A stretch of DNA of 50,772 nt from Thiodiazotropha sp040507005 (GTDB taxonomy: Bacteria > Pseudomonadota > Gammaproteobacteria > Chromatiales > Chromatiaceae), in NCBI GenBank assembly GCA_040507005.1, contig JBEVVS010000205.1, forward strand, positions 1 to 50,772, written 5' to 3'. This document shows positions 41,658-50,625 of this stretch, one piece after another. The notes beneath the pieces were generated by a model. It saw nothing but the letters and a program-made list of their open reading frames with translations. It was not told the origin of the DNA and did not search any database. The position numbers and the translations under genes are program-made. Numbering within the stretch: the stretch's first letter is position 1; each line of letters starts with the position of its first letter.

Positions 41658-41990
41658 ATGAGTTACCAAGATATACAACCTGAATCACTGGATGCCTTAA
41701 CCGAGATGCCGGGGCTGACTATTATCGACCAGCGCGACATGCTGACGCGAAGTCGTGGCGAATTACCTGGCGCAGTGGCACCGACAGATGCATTGATCAC
41801 CAGTCTCATACAAAAGCGCGGCCAAAATCCGCCGGTGCTGGTCTACTGCTATCACGGCAACCAGAGTCGCAACCTCTGTTCGTTTCTTGGGCAGCTGGGC
41901 CTAAAGCAGGTATTCAATCTGGCAGGGGGCTGGGAGGCATGGCTGCGGTGGAATGCGAAACAGAGCGGCATGTTGCGCGACTCAGCTTGA
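41658..41990 (+). CDS. Rhodanese-like domain protein (GlpE-type)
   Basis: The 110-residue single-domain rhodanese has LTIIDQRDML, the active-site loop VYCYHGNQSRNLC with Cys64, and FNLAGGWEAWLRW at the C-terminus. It would transfer a sulfane sulfur from thiosulfate or a persulfide donor in the cytoplasm, in line with a sulfur-metabolising host. It is a single-gene unit. Confidence 0.9.
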   Translation: MSYQDIQPESLDALTEMPGLTIIDQRDMLTRSRGELPGAVAPTDALITSLIQKRGQNPPVLVYCYHGNQSRNLCSFLGQLGLKQVFNLAGGWEAWLRWNAKQSGMLRDSA

Positions 41991-42506
41991 CCAGATCTCA
42001 CATAGCGCAGCGAATGTGCTGGGAATTACGGAAAGGGAAGATTAAACAAAAGTACATCAAGGGAGCCGTAAGGCGCTATTAAATTGAGAAAATAATAATA
42101 ATAACAATAAGATACGTAATATTATTAAAGTTCTATATAGAGTATATATCGATAATTATAAATGATGCATAATGTATATTATGTTAAATCCTATATATCC
42201 ATGAGATCCATATTTTACGCAGAAGCATATGGACATACCTTGGTCTTTAAAGATGTACTGTGCCGCCCTCTAACACTTACTAGTTTGATAATGATTTCGT
42301 ATCCTTAAAAAGTCCTTTGGTATTCGATCGATATTTACAGCATCTTTGGGTATGTTTGGTGGTTAATCGTTAGACGTGGTTATGTCACTTTTTCCAACAG
42401 TCACACCCTACCCTCGGAGTTTCTGTAACGGCCTGTTTTGCTTAAGTCATGCAGGATTAACCCCGCTAGGTTAAGAAAGGCACTGACGGTAAAGCGGAAC
42501 ATATAG
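41991..42506. other. 516-base AT-rich intergenic region
   Basis: No gene is seen. The middle is extremely AT-rich (ATAATAATAATAACAATAAG near 42095). TTAACC...GGTTAA (42457-42474) around CCGCTA forms a hairpin that could end the reverse-strand lipoprotein transcript; a related ACCCCGCTAGG core recurs at about 50458. Confidence 0.4.
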
Positions 42507-42944
42507 TTACAGACCAAATACTTCAACATATATTTGGTTGTCATCTGTGTATTGGGCACTGTATGTAATATCATAAGTGTTCTCTCCGAACTCTACTGTA
42601 GAAGCGCATTCTGTTTTCATGATTTCATTATTTATATTGTTTGTTCTTATTGCCGTTAGTTCATATACAAAGTTATCCGCGATCTCATCAACCTCCATTA
42701 CCACATTTTGAATGCTTTGATGGTCTGCAGGTGGATTATTTTTCCATACCTCATAGCTAGGAGGTGCAACCATAGTTCCTCCAAGCAGCCGCATGAAACT
42801 TTGCTGCCGAAACTCTTTATCGATAATCTGTTTTACCAACTGTTGTACTGTTACTTCCGAACAACCAGGGGCATTACTGCTTGAGCATCCAGATACGAGG
42901 GCCGCATTAAGGATAAAAAATGAAATGGTTAGTAATATTTTCAT
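42507..42944 (-). CDS. Lipoprotein of unknown function
   Basis: The 145-residue protein has a lipoprotein signal (MKILLTISFFILNAALVSGC) with Cys20. The mature part has a helical first half (VTVQQLVKQIIDKEFRQQSF) and a beta-rich C-terminal half (YDITYSAQYTDDNQIYVEVF), two more cysteines at about 28 and 113. No family is recognised. The layout resembles small periplasmic adaptor-like lipoproteins. It is AT-rich, like the next gene. Confidence 0.6.
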   Translation of the reverse strand: MKILLTISFFILNAALVSGCSSSNAPGCSEVTVQQLVKQIIDKEFRQQSFMRLLGGTMVAPPSYEVWKNNPPADHQSIQNVVMEVDEIADNFVYELTAIRTNNINNEIMKTECASTVEFGENTYDITYSAQYTDDNQIYVEVFGL

Positions 42945-43235
42945 AATAGTGAATTTCCTTATAATCTGAGTGTGTGCAAAACATCAGTTTCCTTTTAACA
43001 TCTATTCTAATACAGATTTGCGTTTTCTATAAGTCGCAGCAACCTGCTTCAGGTTCTGCTACAAGTCCATTGTGAATTTATTATTTTGGTTTCTCGAAGG
43101 TGAGTTTAAGAAACCTAAACCTATATATCTCACCTGTCTAACTAGTGTTCACATCATGTAAGCGGATAGTGAATTGGTGGTCATTCCCAATATCTTATTC
43201 TGCCACAGTCTGATTGGCGTAAATGAGTAGTAAAT
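42945..43235. other. Intergenic region between two lipoprotein genes
   Basis: No gene is seen. A small hairpin, AGCA-ACCTG pairing with CAGGT-TC-TGCT, lies near 43027-43050. Both flanking genes are on the reverse strand. Confidence 0.3.
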
Positions 43236-44249
43236 TTAGCAACGTTCCGGATAATCACAGCCAATATCTTGGTAAGGATTGTATGTGTATATAGTGGAAA
43301 AAATACCAAGATCATTGAAATATATTTGCGTCAGTTTGGCTGGATCGGTTGCCAATTCTCCCCCTGTGAGCTGTGATCCATCATTACTATCGTCCCATGC
43401 CCAAGGAGCGTTTGCAGCATCATTCGCACCGTCATCGCCTTGAAACGCTCCATCGTTTGTAAAGGTTTCTGAGTTATTCCTTCGAGCCCACATATTACCG
43501 GGTAAAAAAAGGTTAATCAGCTTATAGCCAACATCTCTGTCATTAGGATCGTTAGGTTCTTGTGCAACTTCAGTTGGTCGATAAATAATCCCATAATCGC
43601 CCTCTATCTTGACGTGCGGATAGGCTTTTAATCCATGTCCTTTTGCCTGCTGAGCTGTAACTGGGTGAGGAACTCCATTGAATGTCTGCATAGTCAGAAA
43701 ACCCTCAATATCTTCTTCGCCCTGGGTAAAATTACTATCTATGTGTTTAAATGAAACAAAATCATTATGAAATACAGTAACAATAGCTTCAAGAGTACCG
43801 AAATTCTCTTCTGAGAATATTTCAGGACGCCGCACGATGGCCAATAGACCTTCAAGATCATTTTCATGGTCGGAGTTGATTATGCTGCAACCAAAGCTAT
43901 CGCACCAATCCCTTGGATGATAGAAAGCGTATACGATAAACCAATGGGTTGATGTCCATACTACGGAGTAATATGCGTGAGCTGTCAGTGGAAAATCGTC
44001 TGTGTGCTCCCAGTTATTCGTTGTCACCCAATCACCATCGAAGTCTATAGACGTTATATAGTCAGATCGCCCTCCTAAAGAATTTCCACCACTCACATCA
44101 ACATCTTGATGATGGATCGGGGCCCAGCGAGTTGCGAGCTGCTCATTGAAATGCAGAATACTCAGGCCTTTGACTATCGACGTACAACTTGTGGCAGCCA
44201 ACAATAGTGTGAACAATGTGATGGACGAAATCAGGTTTAAATAACGCAT
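43236..44249 (-). CDS. Exported lipoprotein-like hypothetical protein
   Basis: The 337-residue protein starts with a signal (MRYLNLISSITLFTLLLAATSC) with a lipobox-like AATSC. The mature part has SIDFDGDWVTTNNWEH and YYSVVWTSTHWFIVYAFYHPRDW (core VWTSTHWFIVYAFYHPRDW) and DHENDLEG. This aromatic-rich pattern loosely recalls NPP1-like secreted proteins (GHRHDWE motif), but I cannot assign it. Four cysteines at the ends may form disulfides. GGAAAG about 7 bases before ATG 44249 supports this start over one 12 bases upstream. Confidence 0.55.
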   Translation of the reverse strand: MRYLNLISSITLFTLLLAATSCTSIVKGLSILHFNEQLATRWAPIHHQDVDVSGGNSLGGRSDYITSIDFDGDWVTTNNWEHTDDFPLTAHAYYSVVWTSTHWFIVYAFYHPRDWCDSFGCSIINSDHENDLEGLLAIVRRPEIFSEENFGTLEAIVTVFHNDFVSFKHIDSNFTQGEEDIEGFLTMQTFNGVPHPVTAQQAKGHGLKAYPHVKIEGDYGIIYRPTEVAQEPNDPNDRDVGYKLINLFLPGNMWARRNNSETFTNDGAFQGDDGANDAANAPWAWDDSNDGSQLTGGELATDPAKLTQIYFNDLGIFSTIYTYNPYQDIGCDYPERC

Positions 44250-44656
44250 AACACTTTCCATAAAAGTCGGTCATGTATTGGAATATTCCAACTCTCCCAT
44301 CGGATTTACCCTAATTCCAATATCCCTGTTAATACTGTCTACATTGTAATGTCACTCAGTCCATCTTAAAGCTAAGCAGATAATGTTGATTATCTCTACC
44401 ATCAATTTTTTAGTCCATCTCTCAATTTTTCGTGTCAAAGTGCAATATTCGTAATATGTGGCATATTAGAGTTCAAAACAGTCCATATATCTGCTCATTG
44501 GCTAGCATTTATCTGATTTCATGGGAATTTTTACCTTTGATTCCCGCATGCATGTCTGTGAGGTATTACAGATAATTGGGTAGCAGTACCCTATTTGTAT
44601 AGACAAAAACTAACCAAACTAGTCATTTATCCCCCATTTAATGCCATACTTTCAAA
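44250..44656. other. 407-base divergent intergenic region
   Basis: It should hold promoters for the lipoprotein-like gene (reverse) and the DUF429 gene (forward). TAATATG-TGG-CATATTA (44452-44468) is a perfect 7-base inverted repeat. TCAATTTTT occurs twice 20 bases apart (44402, 44422). No coding frame is convincing. Confidence 0.4.
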
Positions 44657-45469
44657 ATGATTGTCTACGGAATCGATTTCACCAGCCGCCCCAGTAACAA
44701 GAAGCCAATTACATGTATCACTTGCTCTCTTCAAGCCACTCACCTTGCAGTTGACGAGTTGCAAGAATGGACAAGTTTCAATGATTTCGAATCTGCTCTA
44801 CAAAGGCCTGGGCCATGGATTTGCGGAATCGACTTCCCTTTCGGACAGGCCAGGCGATTCATCGAATCCATCGGCTGGCCTGAAAGTTGGCAAGGTTATG
44901 TTGATCTTGTTGATGGATTGTCGCGGGAGGATTTTCGCAGGAATTTGGATGACTATAGAAAAGACCGCCAAGTTGGCGATAAGGAACATCGTCGCCAAAC
45001 CGACATAGCTGCAGGCGCAATCAGTCCGCAAAAGATCTATGGCACCCCGGTTGGATTGATGTTCTTTGAAGGAGCACCTCGCCTTAGGCGGTCGGGTGTG
45101 ACAATTCCGGTTCTGCAATCAGGAGATCCCCAACGAATTGTCGTAGAAGCCTACCCTGGCGTACTGGCAAGGGAGATTATCGGCAGACGGAGCTATAAGC
45201 AGGATACGAAATCGAAGCAGACTAAAGAGCAATACCAGGCAAGACTCGATCTATTACGAACCTTGCAAAGCGGCCCACTGCCAAATCTGGCGGGTATTAC
45301 TGTAGAAGCGCCTGAGACAATTATTGACGACCCGGGCGCTGATCACTTGGATTCACTGCTATGTGCCATACAGGCTGCCTGGGCCTGGTTACACAGAGAT
45401 GAGAACTTCGGCTTGTCAGATACGGCAGATCGAATTGAAGGCTGGATTGCCTATCCAGGATTAAATTAG
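44657..45469 (+). CDS. DUF429 family predicted nuclease-fold protein
   Basis: The 270-residue protein starts VYGIDFTSRPSNKKPITC, the first acidic strand of an RNase-H-like fold, followed by WICGIDFPFGQARRFI with a second Asp, VVEAYPGVLAREII and DDPGADHLDSLLCAIQAAW near the end, which gives the C-terminal acidic pair. These are the DUF429 landmarks. The catalytic pattern suggests a nuclease or phosphotransfer role, not demonstrated. An amidohydrolase gene follows after 10 bases. Confidence 0.8.
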   Translation: MIVYGIDFTSRPSNKKPITCITCSLQATHLAVDELQEWTSFNDFESALQRPGPWICGIDFPFGQARRFIESIGWPESWQGYVDLVDGLSREDFRRNLDDYRKDRQVGDKEHRRQTDIAAGAISPQKIYGTPVGLMFFEGAPRLRRSGVTIPVLQSGDPQRIVVEAYPGVLAREIIGRRSYKQDTKSKQTKEQYQARLDLLRTLQSGPLPNLAGITVEAPETIIDDPGADHLDSLLCAIQAAWAWLHRDENFGLSDTADRIEGWIAYPGLN

Positions 45470-45479
45470 TCAGAAACCT

Positions 45480-46385
45480 ATGCCCAATTTCATCAAAGCC
45501 TTTCCATTTACCGCCATACTCTCATTCCTGACCCTCTTTTCAAGAATATGCGTCAGCGACGAAGCACCGATAAATTTGTCCGATACCCATCTGCACTGGA
45601 AATGGAATCAAAAAGAGGTCACCGAGCCACAACAGGCTGTCGACATCTTGCGTGACAACAATGTCGCACTTGCGGTAGTCACCGGTACCCCGCCGGAACT
45701 TGCTCTTGAGCTTCAACGCTTGGCGCCTGAACTGGTGATCCCCATCTATGGGCTCTATGAAGGCCGGATCGATTGGTCGAATTGGTATTTCGATAAGTCA
45801 CTGCTCGGTCGTGTACGCCAGGCACTGGTATCGGGTAAATACCGGGGCATTGGTGAACTTCACATGATCGGCGGCTTTGTCTCTGATTGGAAGCACCCGA
45901 ATATCTCCGGCCTGTTTGAACTTGCGGCGGAGTTGCATGTGCCGGTACTTGTGCATACGGAATTCTCCAGGGCCGATTATCTGGTAGGCTTCTGCAGCGC
46001 GCATCCCAAGACCCGCTTTCTGTGGGCCCATGCCGGTTCTATTCTACCGACTGGTGAAGTGGCTCGTGCACTAAATCAATGTGCAAATCTGAGTGTTGAG
46101 TTGTCGGCTCGCGATCCTTGGCGACATGTAGGAAGGCCTATTGTAGATGAGATGGGTAGTCTTAAACCCGAATGGAAAGATCTCGTGATTGCATACGCGG
46201 ACAGATTCATGATCGGCTCTGATCCGGTTTGGCCGGTGGAACAACTCAACCCCTGGGACGAACCCGATAGCGGTTGGCATCATCTGTCTCGTTTCCTGGA
46301 CTTTCATCGTGGGTGGTTAAAGCAGTTGCCTGATGAAGTTGCCCATAAGGTGGGTTATCAAAATGCGGTGGATTATTTTAAATAG
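45480..46385 (+). CDS. Amidohydrolase-2 family TIM-barrel hydrolase, exported
   Basis: The 301-residue protein has an N-terminal signal (FTAILSFLTLFSRICVS) and the amidohydrolase pattern LSDTHLHWKW (two metal-binding His), VLVHTEFS, FLWAHAG and FMIGSDPVWP with the catalytic Asp. It should be a metal-dependent hydrolase or decarboxylase acting in the periplasm. It follows the DUF429 gene by 10 bases and converges on the cytochrome gene. The substrate is unknown. Confidence 0.82.
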   Translation: MPNFIKAFPFTAILSFLTLFSRICVSDEAPINLSDTHLHWKWNQKEVTEPQQAVDILRDNNVALAVVTGTPPELALELQRLAPELVIPIYGLYEGRIDWSNWYFDKSLLGRVRQALVSGKYRGIGELHMIGGFVSDWKHPNISGLFELAAELHVPVLVHTEFSRADYLVGFCSAHPKTRFLWAHAGSILPTGEVARALNQCANLSVELSARDPWRHVGRPIVDEMGSLKPEWKDLVIAYADRFMIGSDPVWPVEQLNPWDEPDSGWHHLSRFLDFHRGWLKQLPDEVAHKVGYQNAVDYFK

Positions 46386-46405
46386 CAACAATAGATTTAG
46401 CGATA

Positions 46406-48400
46406 TCACATCTCATCGAGTAATTGCTTGATATAAGTATTACCAGGATTATTTTTCAGTGCTGTTAATAGAGACTGCTTGGAAAGCGTAGCGTTCCCGG
46501 TCGCAGCGTGAATTCTGGCCAGCATACCCCACGCCTGAATCAGCTGGGGATCCATTTCCACAGCTTTCTGAAAGGCTTTTATTGCTGCGGGTATATTTTT
46601 CGTTGTTAAGGCAATACCTCCAATGACTAGCTGGATTTCAGGGAAATCTGCTTTTGAAATCAAAGATTGCTGGTATTCTTTCATGGTCTTTTGAACAGCT
46701 TCGCCCGCTGCAAATGGAGCCTCTTCAAGGTTGATATTCAAAAAACCTTTTACAGCTTCCAATCGAACACTCCTGACCGGGTCATGCAATAGCGGAAGTA
46801 ATTTCTTTTGTTTATCTTCATCTGAAGAGATGACTGACAGATTGGCAGCTATTGTGCGTACCCATGGGTTCCTGTCCTTGAGCAGATCGTCAATGAGATC
46901 CAAATCCAGTCCACTGGCAACAGGTAGCAAGCGTTGCAACGCACTGGCTCTTACAATGGCCGGTATAGTTTGATTATTTGCCAAGGAAATAAGCTGATCA
47001 ACCGATTTATCACTGAGTTCTTTATCAGCAGCATAGAACACTTCTGCGAAACCACCGGTTCTTTGATTATTCTTGGGAAAACGCTTGACTAATTCCGCTT
47101 CGGCCCATTCAGCACTTTTATCCTTGTGGCATGAGTTACAAGCGTTTGGTGTTCCTAGTTTTGTTGTTAAATCTGGTCTTGGAATCCTGAAACTATGGTC
47201 TCGCCGCCCATCAACTATCATGTAATTTCTCTCGGGCATATGGCACTGCTTACACTCAGCCCCTTCAGTTCCTGCCTCATGAAAATGGTGGCTAGATGAG
47301 TCGTAATCTTTTTTTATCAATGTGGGAAACTGGATATTGCCCGCAGAGTTGTGGCATTGAGTACAGAGTTCATTGCCCTTGGCCTTTAGCTGGTAGCTAT
47401 GGGCATCGTGGCAATTGGTGCATTTAACCCCCTTCCCATACATTTTTGATTGTAAAAAAGATCCGTATACATAGACCTCATCATGAATCTGCCCATCAGA
47501 AAAATAGAGGCCATCGCGTATTAACGCGAGCCTATAATGATTATCGAAATGACTGCCGGGTTTCGGGCTGTTCGCCCCTATAGGCTCTCGCCTTGAATGG
47601 CAAGCTGCACACAGGTTTATTTCTGATGAAGGATTACTATCAAGATAGGTCTCAGTCAGGCCTTTAACACCAATCCCCTTCCAATGCCCTATTTTGAAAT
47701 CTCCAGGCGCCCTTGCCCATGCTATATGCGCTTCCCCAGGTCCGTGACAGGCTTCGCAACCGACGCCGATTTCGACCTGTTGACTGTTATAGTTGTCTTT
47801 TAAAGGGTCATAATTCTTCCGGTAATCGGTTGCATGGCATTCAGCGCAACGGGAATTCCAATTCTTGTAGGAACCGGTCCAGTGCATGCCGTTTCCCGCA
47901 GAGGTATCCTGGTCAGGATAAAGGTGATACCAACGTTTATTGACGGTATCCCAGGCAATATCCAGTGCCTGCAACCGTCCATCACCAATATCCAGAAGAT
48001 ATTGTTGTAATGGCGAAACCCCTGCGACTGAATCTACCTTGTATTGGGTGGTTTTACCTGATGGATCATCGGCAACGACGAAATATTCATTGTTTTTTTT
48101 CAGAAATTGATAGGTAAACCCAGCATGCCTGAATTTGGCTTGATTAAAGTCTCCCAGGACGTTCTCTGGCACCGGCTCTCGCCAAGCCCAGGCATGGTGC
48201 GAATCGACCCAGGCATCAAACTGTTGCTGGTGGCAATCGGCACAAGCCGCTGATGTCTGATAACCTGGCGTACTGTCCACCTGCTCCCTGGCTGCCGAAC
48301 CAGTTGCACACAGCAGGAGAATAAGAACAAGCAGTGTGTGTAGAGAGCGAGAAGTCACATCGCACCAGCCCAGGAGACGAACTACCGCAGAGGCGATCAC
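46406..48400 (-). CDS. Octahaem cytochrome c with C-terminal HEAT and TPR repeats
   Basis: The 664-residue periplasmic protein has eight CXXCH haem sites: CADCH (53), CAECH (185), CEACH (215), CAACH (264), CTNCH (327), CTQCH (346), CKQCH (383) and CNSCH (421). After residue 440 come HEAT-like repeats (DLIDDLLKDRNPWVRTIAAN, core RNPWVRTIAANLS) and one or two TPRs (AAIKAFQKAVEMDPQLIQAW). A signal helix lies at 20-35. It starts at GTG 48400 or GTG 48358; neither has a good ribosome-binding site. It lies 38 bases after a decayed sulfatase gene. It probably handles electron transfer to or from a periplasmic sulfur or nitrogen substrate; the exact reaction is not known. Confidence 0.88.
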   Translation of the reverse strand: MIASAVVRLLGWCDVTSRSLHTLLVLILLLCATGSAAREQVDSTPGYQTSAACADCHQQQFDAWVDSHHAWAWREPVPENVLGDFNQAKFRHAGFTYQFLKKNNEYFVVADDPSGKTTQYKVDSVAGVSPLQQYLLDIGDGRLQALDIAWDTVNKRWYHLYPDQDTSAGNGMHWTGSYKNWNSRCAECHATDYRKNYDPLKDNYNSQQVEIGVGCEACHGPGEAHIAWARAPGDFKIGHWKGIGVKGLTETYLDSNPSSEINLCAACHSRREPIGANSPKPGSHFDNHYRLALIRDGLYFSDGQIHDEVYVYGSFLQSKMYGKGVKCTNCHDAHSYQLKAKGNELCTQCHNSAGNIQFPTLIKKDYDSSSHHFHEAGTEGAECKQCHMPERNYMIVDGRRDHSFRIPRPDLTTKLGTPNACNSCHKDKSAEWAEAELVKRFPKNNQRTGGFAEVFYAADKELSDKSVDQLISLANNQTIPAIVRASALQRLLPVASGLDLDLIDDLLKDRNPWVRTIAANLSVISSDEDKQKKLLPLLHDPVRSVRLEAVKGFLNINLEEAPFAAGEAVQKTMKEYQQSLISKADFPEIQLVIGGIALTTKNIPAAIKAFQKAVEMDPQLIQAWGMLARIHAATGNATLSKQSLLTALKNNPGNTYIKQLLDEM

Positions 48401-48438
48401 CCCTGCGGTTGTTGATTACAATCTATTTTATCTTTCGC

Positions 48439-49793
48439 TCAACGAGCAACCGGGAATGAGCCCTTCTCCAGTTCATTCAGAATCTTCATTGCTTTCAGTG
48501 AACGGTAATTGATACCCGAAGCACTCAGGCTGGAACCTGCTTGAAACGGATAGCCTTCAAGGGAGGCTAAAAACGTCTGCACTTTGGCCTGAATGGGTAC
48601 AAACAACCACATATTATCGGCATACCAGCGCAGGTAACCCAACTTGCCTTCGTCCCACATTTTCTCATAGGGATCGGCTTTGAGGTTGACTATCAACGGC
48701 CAAGAAGGCGTCTCACGGATGGCTGTATTGATACCCCCTTCCAAGGTGGCAAAATGTACTTTCCAGTCATTCCAACGCACAGCATTCAGCTCGCCACCCT
48801 GACCGAAATAGTAGATTTCTTCACGCGGACCCTTTTGGGTTTCACCTTTTAAATACGCAGTGAAATCATAGCCGTCCAAGTGAACCTTCCACTCTTTACC
48901 ATTGGCTTTATGACCTTTTTTGAGTTTATCCACAATCCCGGGTTGCCCGGCAGCAGTCATGATGGTCGGGATCCAGTCCTCATGGGACATGATCTCGCCA
49001 ATCTTACTGCCAGGTTTAATGGTTCCCGGCCAGCGAACAATGCCCGGCACGCGGAAGCCGCCTTCCCAGGTGGTGCCTTTTTCACCATGGAATGGGGTGA
49101 TACCGCCATCAGGCCAGGAAATGGTTTCTTGGCTTTATGGGCACGCTCGATAAAGTCCAGGGCACTTTCGACAAACTTGTCATCCGCCGTTTCCATGCGC
49201 TTACGGGTCATCGGCCCCGTATCCACGATCTCGCCGCCGGCGGTTGATTTGATTACACCGCGAGGCCCATATTTTTTTCTGAATTCTGGATCCTTTGGGT
49301 AGTGATAGGTCTCAGGCTCTTCTTCGGCATTCAGGTGATAGAGGTTGCCAAAAAATTCATCGAAGCCGTGATTGGTGGGTAGATGTTTATCCCGATCACC
49401 CAGATGATTTTTACCAAACTGCCCTGTTACATACCCCTCTTGCTTCAACAGATCCCCAAGGGTCGGCGCCCAATCGGGAATGCCATGTTCTGAACCCGGC
49501 ATACCGATGGTCAACAAACCGGTGCGAAACGGGTGTTGTCCAATAATGAAGGCCGCTCTGCCTGCGGTACAGCTCTGCTGTGCATAGTAATGGGTAAATA
49601 AGGCGCCCTCTTTCGCAATGCGATCGATATTGGGTGTCTCATATCCCATTACGCCATGGTTATACGCGCTGATGTTATGGGTACCTATATCGTCTCCCCA
49701 GATAACAAGCACATTAGGCTGCTGCGTGTTCGCTGTCGCACTTAAAGAAAGTGAAAGGCCAACCAATACAATTAGATAACGCCTGATTTTCAT
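48439..49793 (-). pseudogene. Arylsulfatase gene inactivated by internal deletion and frame shift
   Basis: The first part (49793 to about 49110) encodes a signal peptide, metal-binding GDD (Asp34, Asp35), and QSCTAGRAAF with the formylglycine-type Cys75, ending FIERAHKAKKPF. The next part continues in another frame as SWPDGGITPFHGEKGTTWEG and runs to a stop at 48439. In intact sulfatases of this type, about 80 residues with FVWFN and STDNGAE, including a metal-binding Asp-Asn pair, separate KKPF from SWPDGG. They are missing, so this is a real deletion with frame shift near 49110-49120, not only a base error. The ATG at 49793 has a strong GGAGG site. Confidence 0.85.
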
Positions 49794-49920
49794 CTTTTCC
49801 TCCACCTTACTAATTATTATGTATTTATTGAATAGACAACAGTGGGCTAAGCACGAAGGCCACCCCTGATGGTAACCTTCCGCGTAAGTCTCTAAAAACC
49901 TGTGGCATTAGAGCCCTGCC

Positions 49921-50286
49921 CTACTTGGTCAGAACGGCTTTCCATTTGCCATCAGTCTGTTTGCAAAAGACATGACTGGATATGTGTTCTTGTCCCTTGA
50001 CCCGGTTGGTGATTTGCAGCCTCTTGCAGAGTTTACCGCTGCTTTTACCAACTCTTTTAATTATTAGATTCCCTGAGCTTCCGGAGTCAGGGTTATCCCA
50101 GACAACACTCTCCCCCAGGTTATGGTTTTCCAGGATATCTCTGGTGGCAGTCTTGGCGATTTCCCAATCCTGTTTGGTGAAATGGCGAGCAGGAGAATGT
50201 TTTAAAAAATTCAGGTCAAAACCATATACCGAAGAGGCAGAAAAAGTAAAGAAGACAGCTGCACCAAGGAGGGTGAAAAGTTTCAT
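49921..50286 (-). CDS. Surface-antigen-like exported protein (RT0821/Lpp0805 type)
   Basis: The 121-residue protein starts MKLFTLLGAAVFFTFSASSVYG, a signal peptide. The mature part ends in a beta-sandwich domain with VVWDNPDSGSSGNLIIKRVG, CKRLQITNRVKGQ and VFCKQTDGKWKAV, the W-x-N...SG...C...C...G-x-W pattern of the 17-kDa surface-antigen C-terminal domain. The two cysteines are probably paired. It is 127 bases upstream of the sulfatase gene on the same strand. Confidence 0.72.
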   Translation of the reverse strand: MKLFTLLGAAVFFTFSASSVYGFDLNFLKHSPARHFTKQDWEIAKTATRDILENHNLGESVVWDNPDSGSSGNLIIKRVGKSSGKLCKRLQITNRVKGQEHISSHVFCKQTDGKWKAVLTK

Positions 50287-50625
50287 CTGGTTTGAACTCT
50301 TATGACTTGTTATATGACTGAGTGTAAGAATCCGAGATCTCATTAAACACTATTTAAATTATGGTAATCTTGAATGGTCTCGTTTCCATCCCATTGTAGC
50401 CTAATAAGGGAAACAAATACCCTTTATCAATCATTAAATCAGCTATACTGAAATTGGACCCCGCTAGGGTCATAACAACGAAGCAGATCATAAATTCGTA
50501 GATAATTAAAATTAAATTTTTAGATTTACCAATAATATAAAACCTGTGGATTTTCGATTTTTTTTATTTTATTGATCAGAATCGATAACAATCGACCAGG
50601 TATATACAACAATTGAGGTTACACT
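50287..50625. other. 339-base intergenic region
   Basis: No gene is seen. GACCC-CGCTA-GGGTC (50457-50471) is a hairpin whose core ACCCCGCTAGG also occurs near 42460. The stretch before the last gene is very AT-rich and includes repeated TTTTTTTATTTTATT, so it is probably a promoter region. Confidence 0.4.

Noticed and set aside
48957..49125. Simple sequencing frameshift in the arylsulfatase gene
   Set aside because: A single-base error would not explain the loss of about 80 conserved residues between KKPF and SWPDGG.
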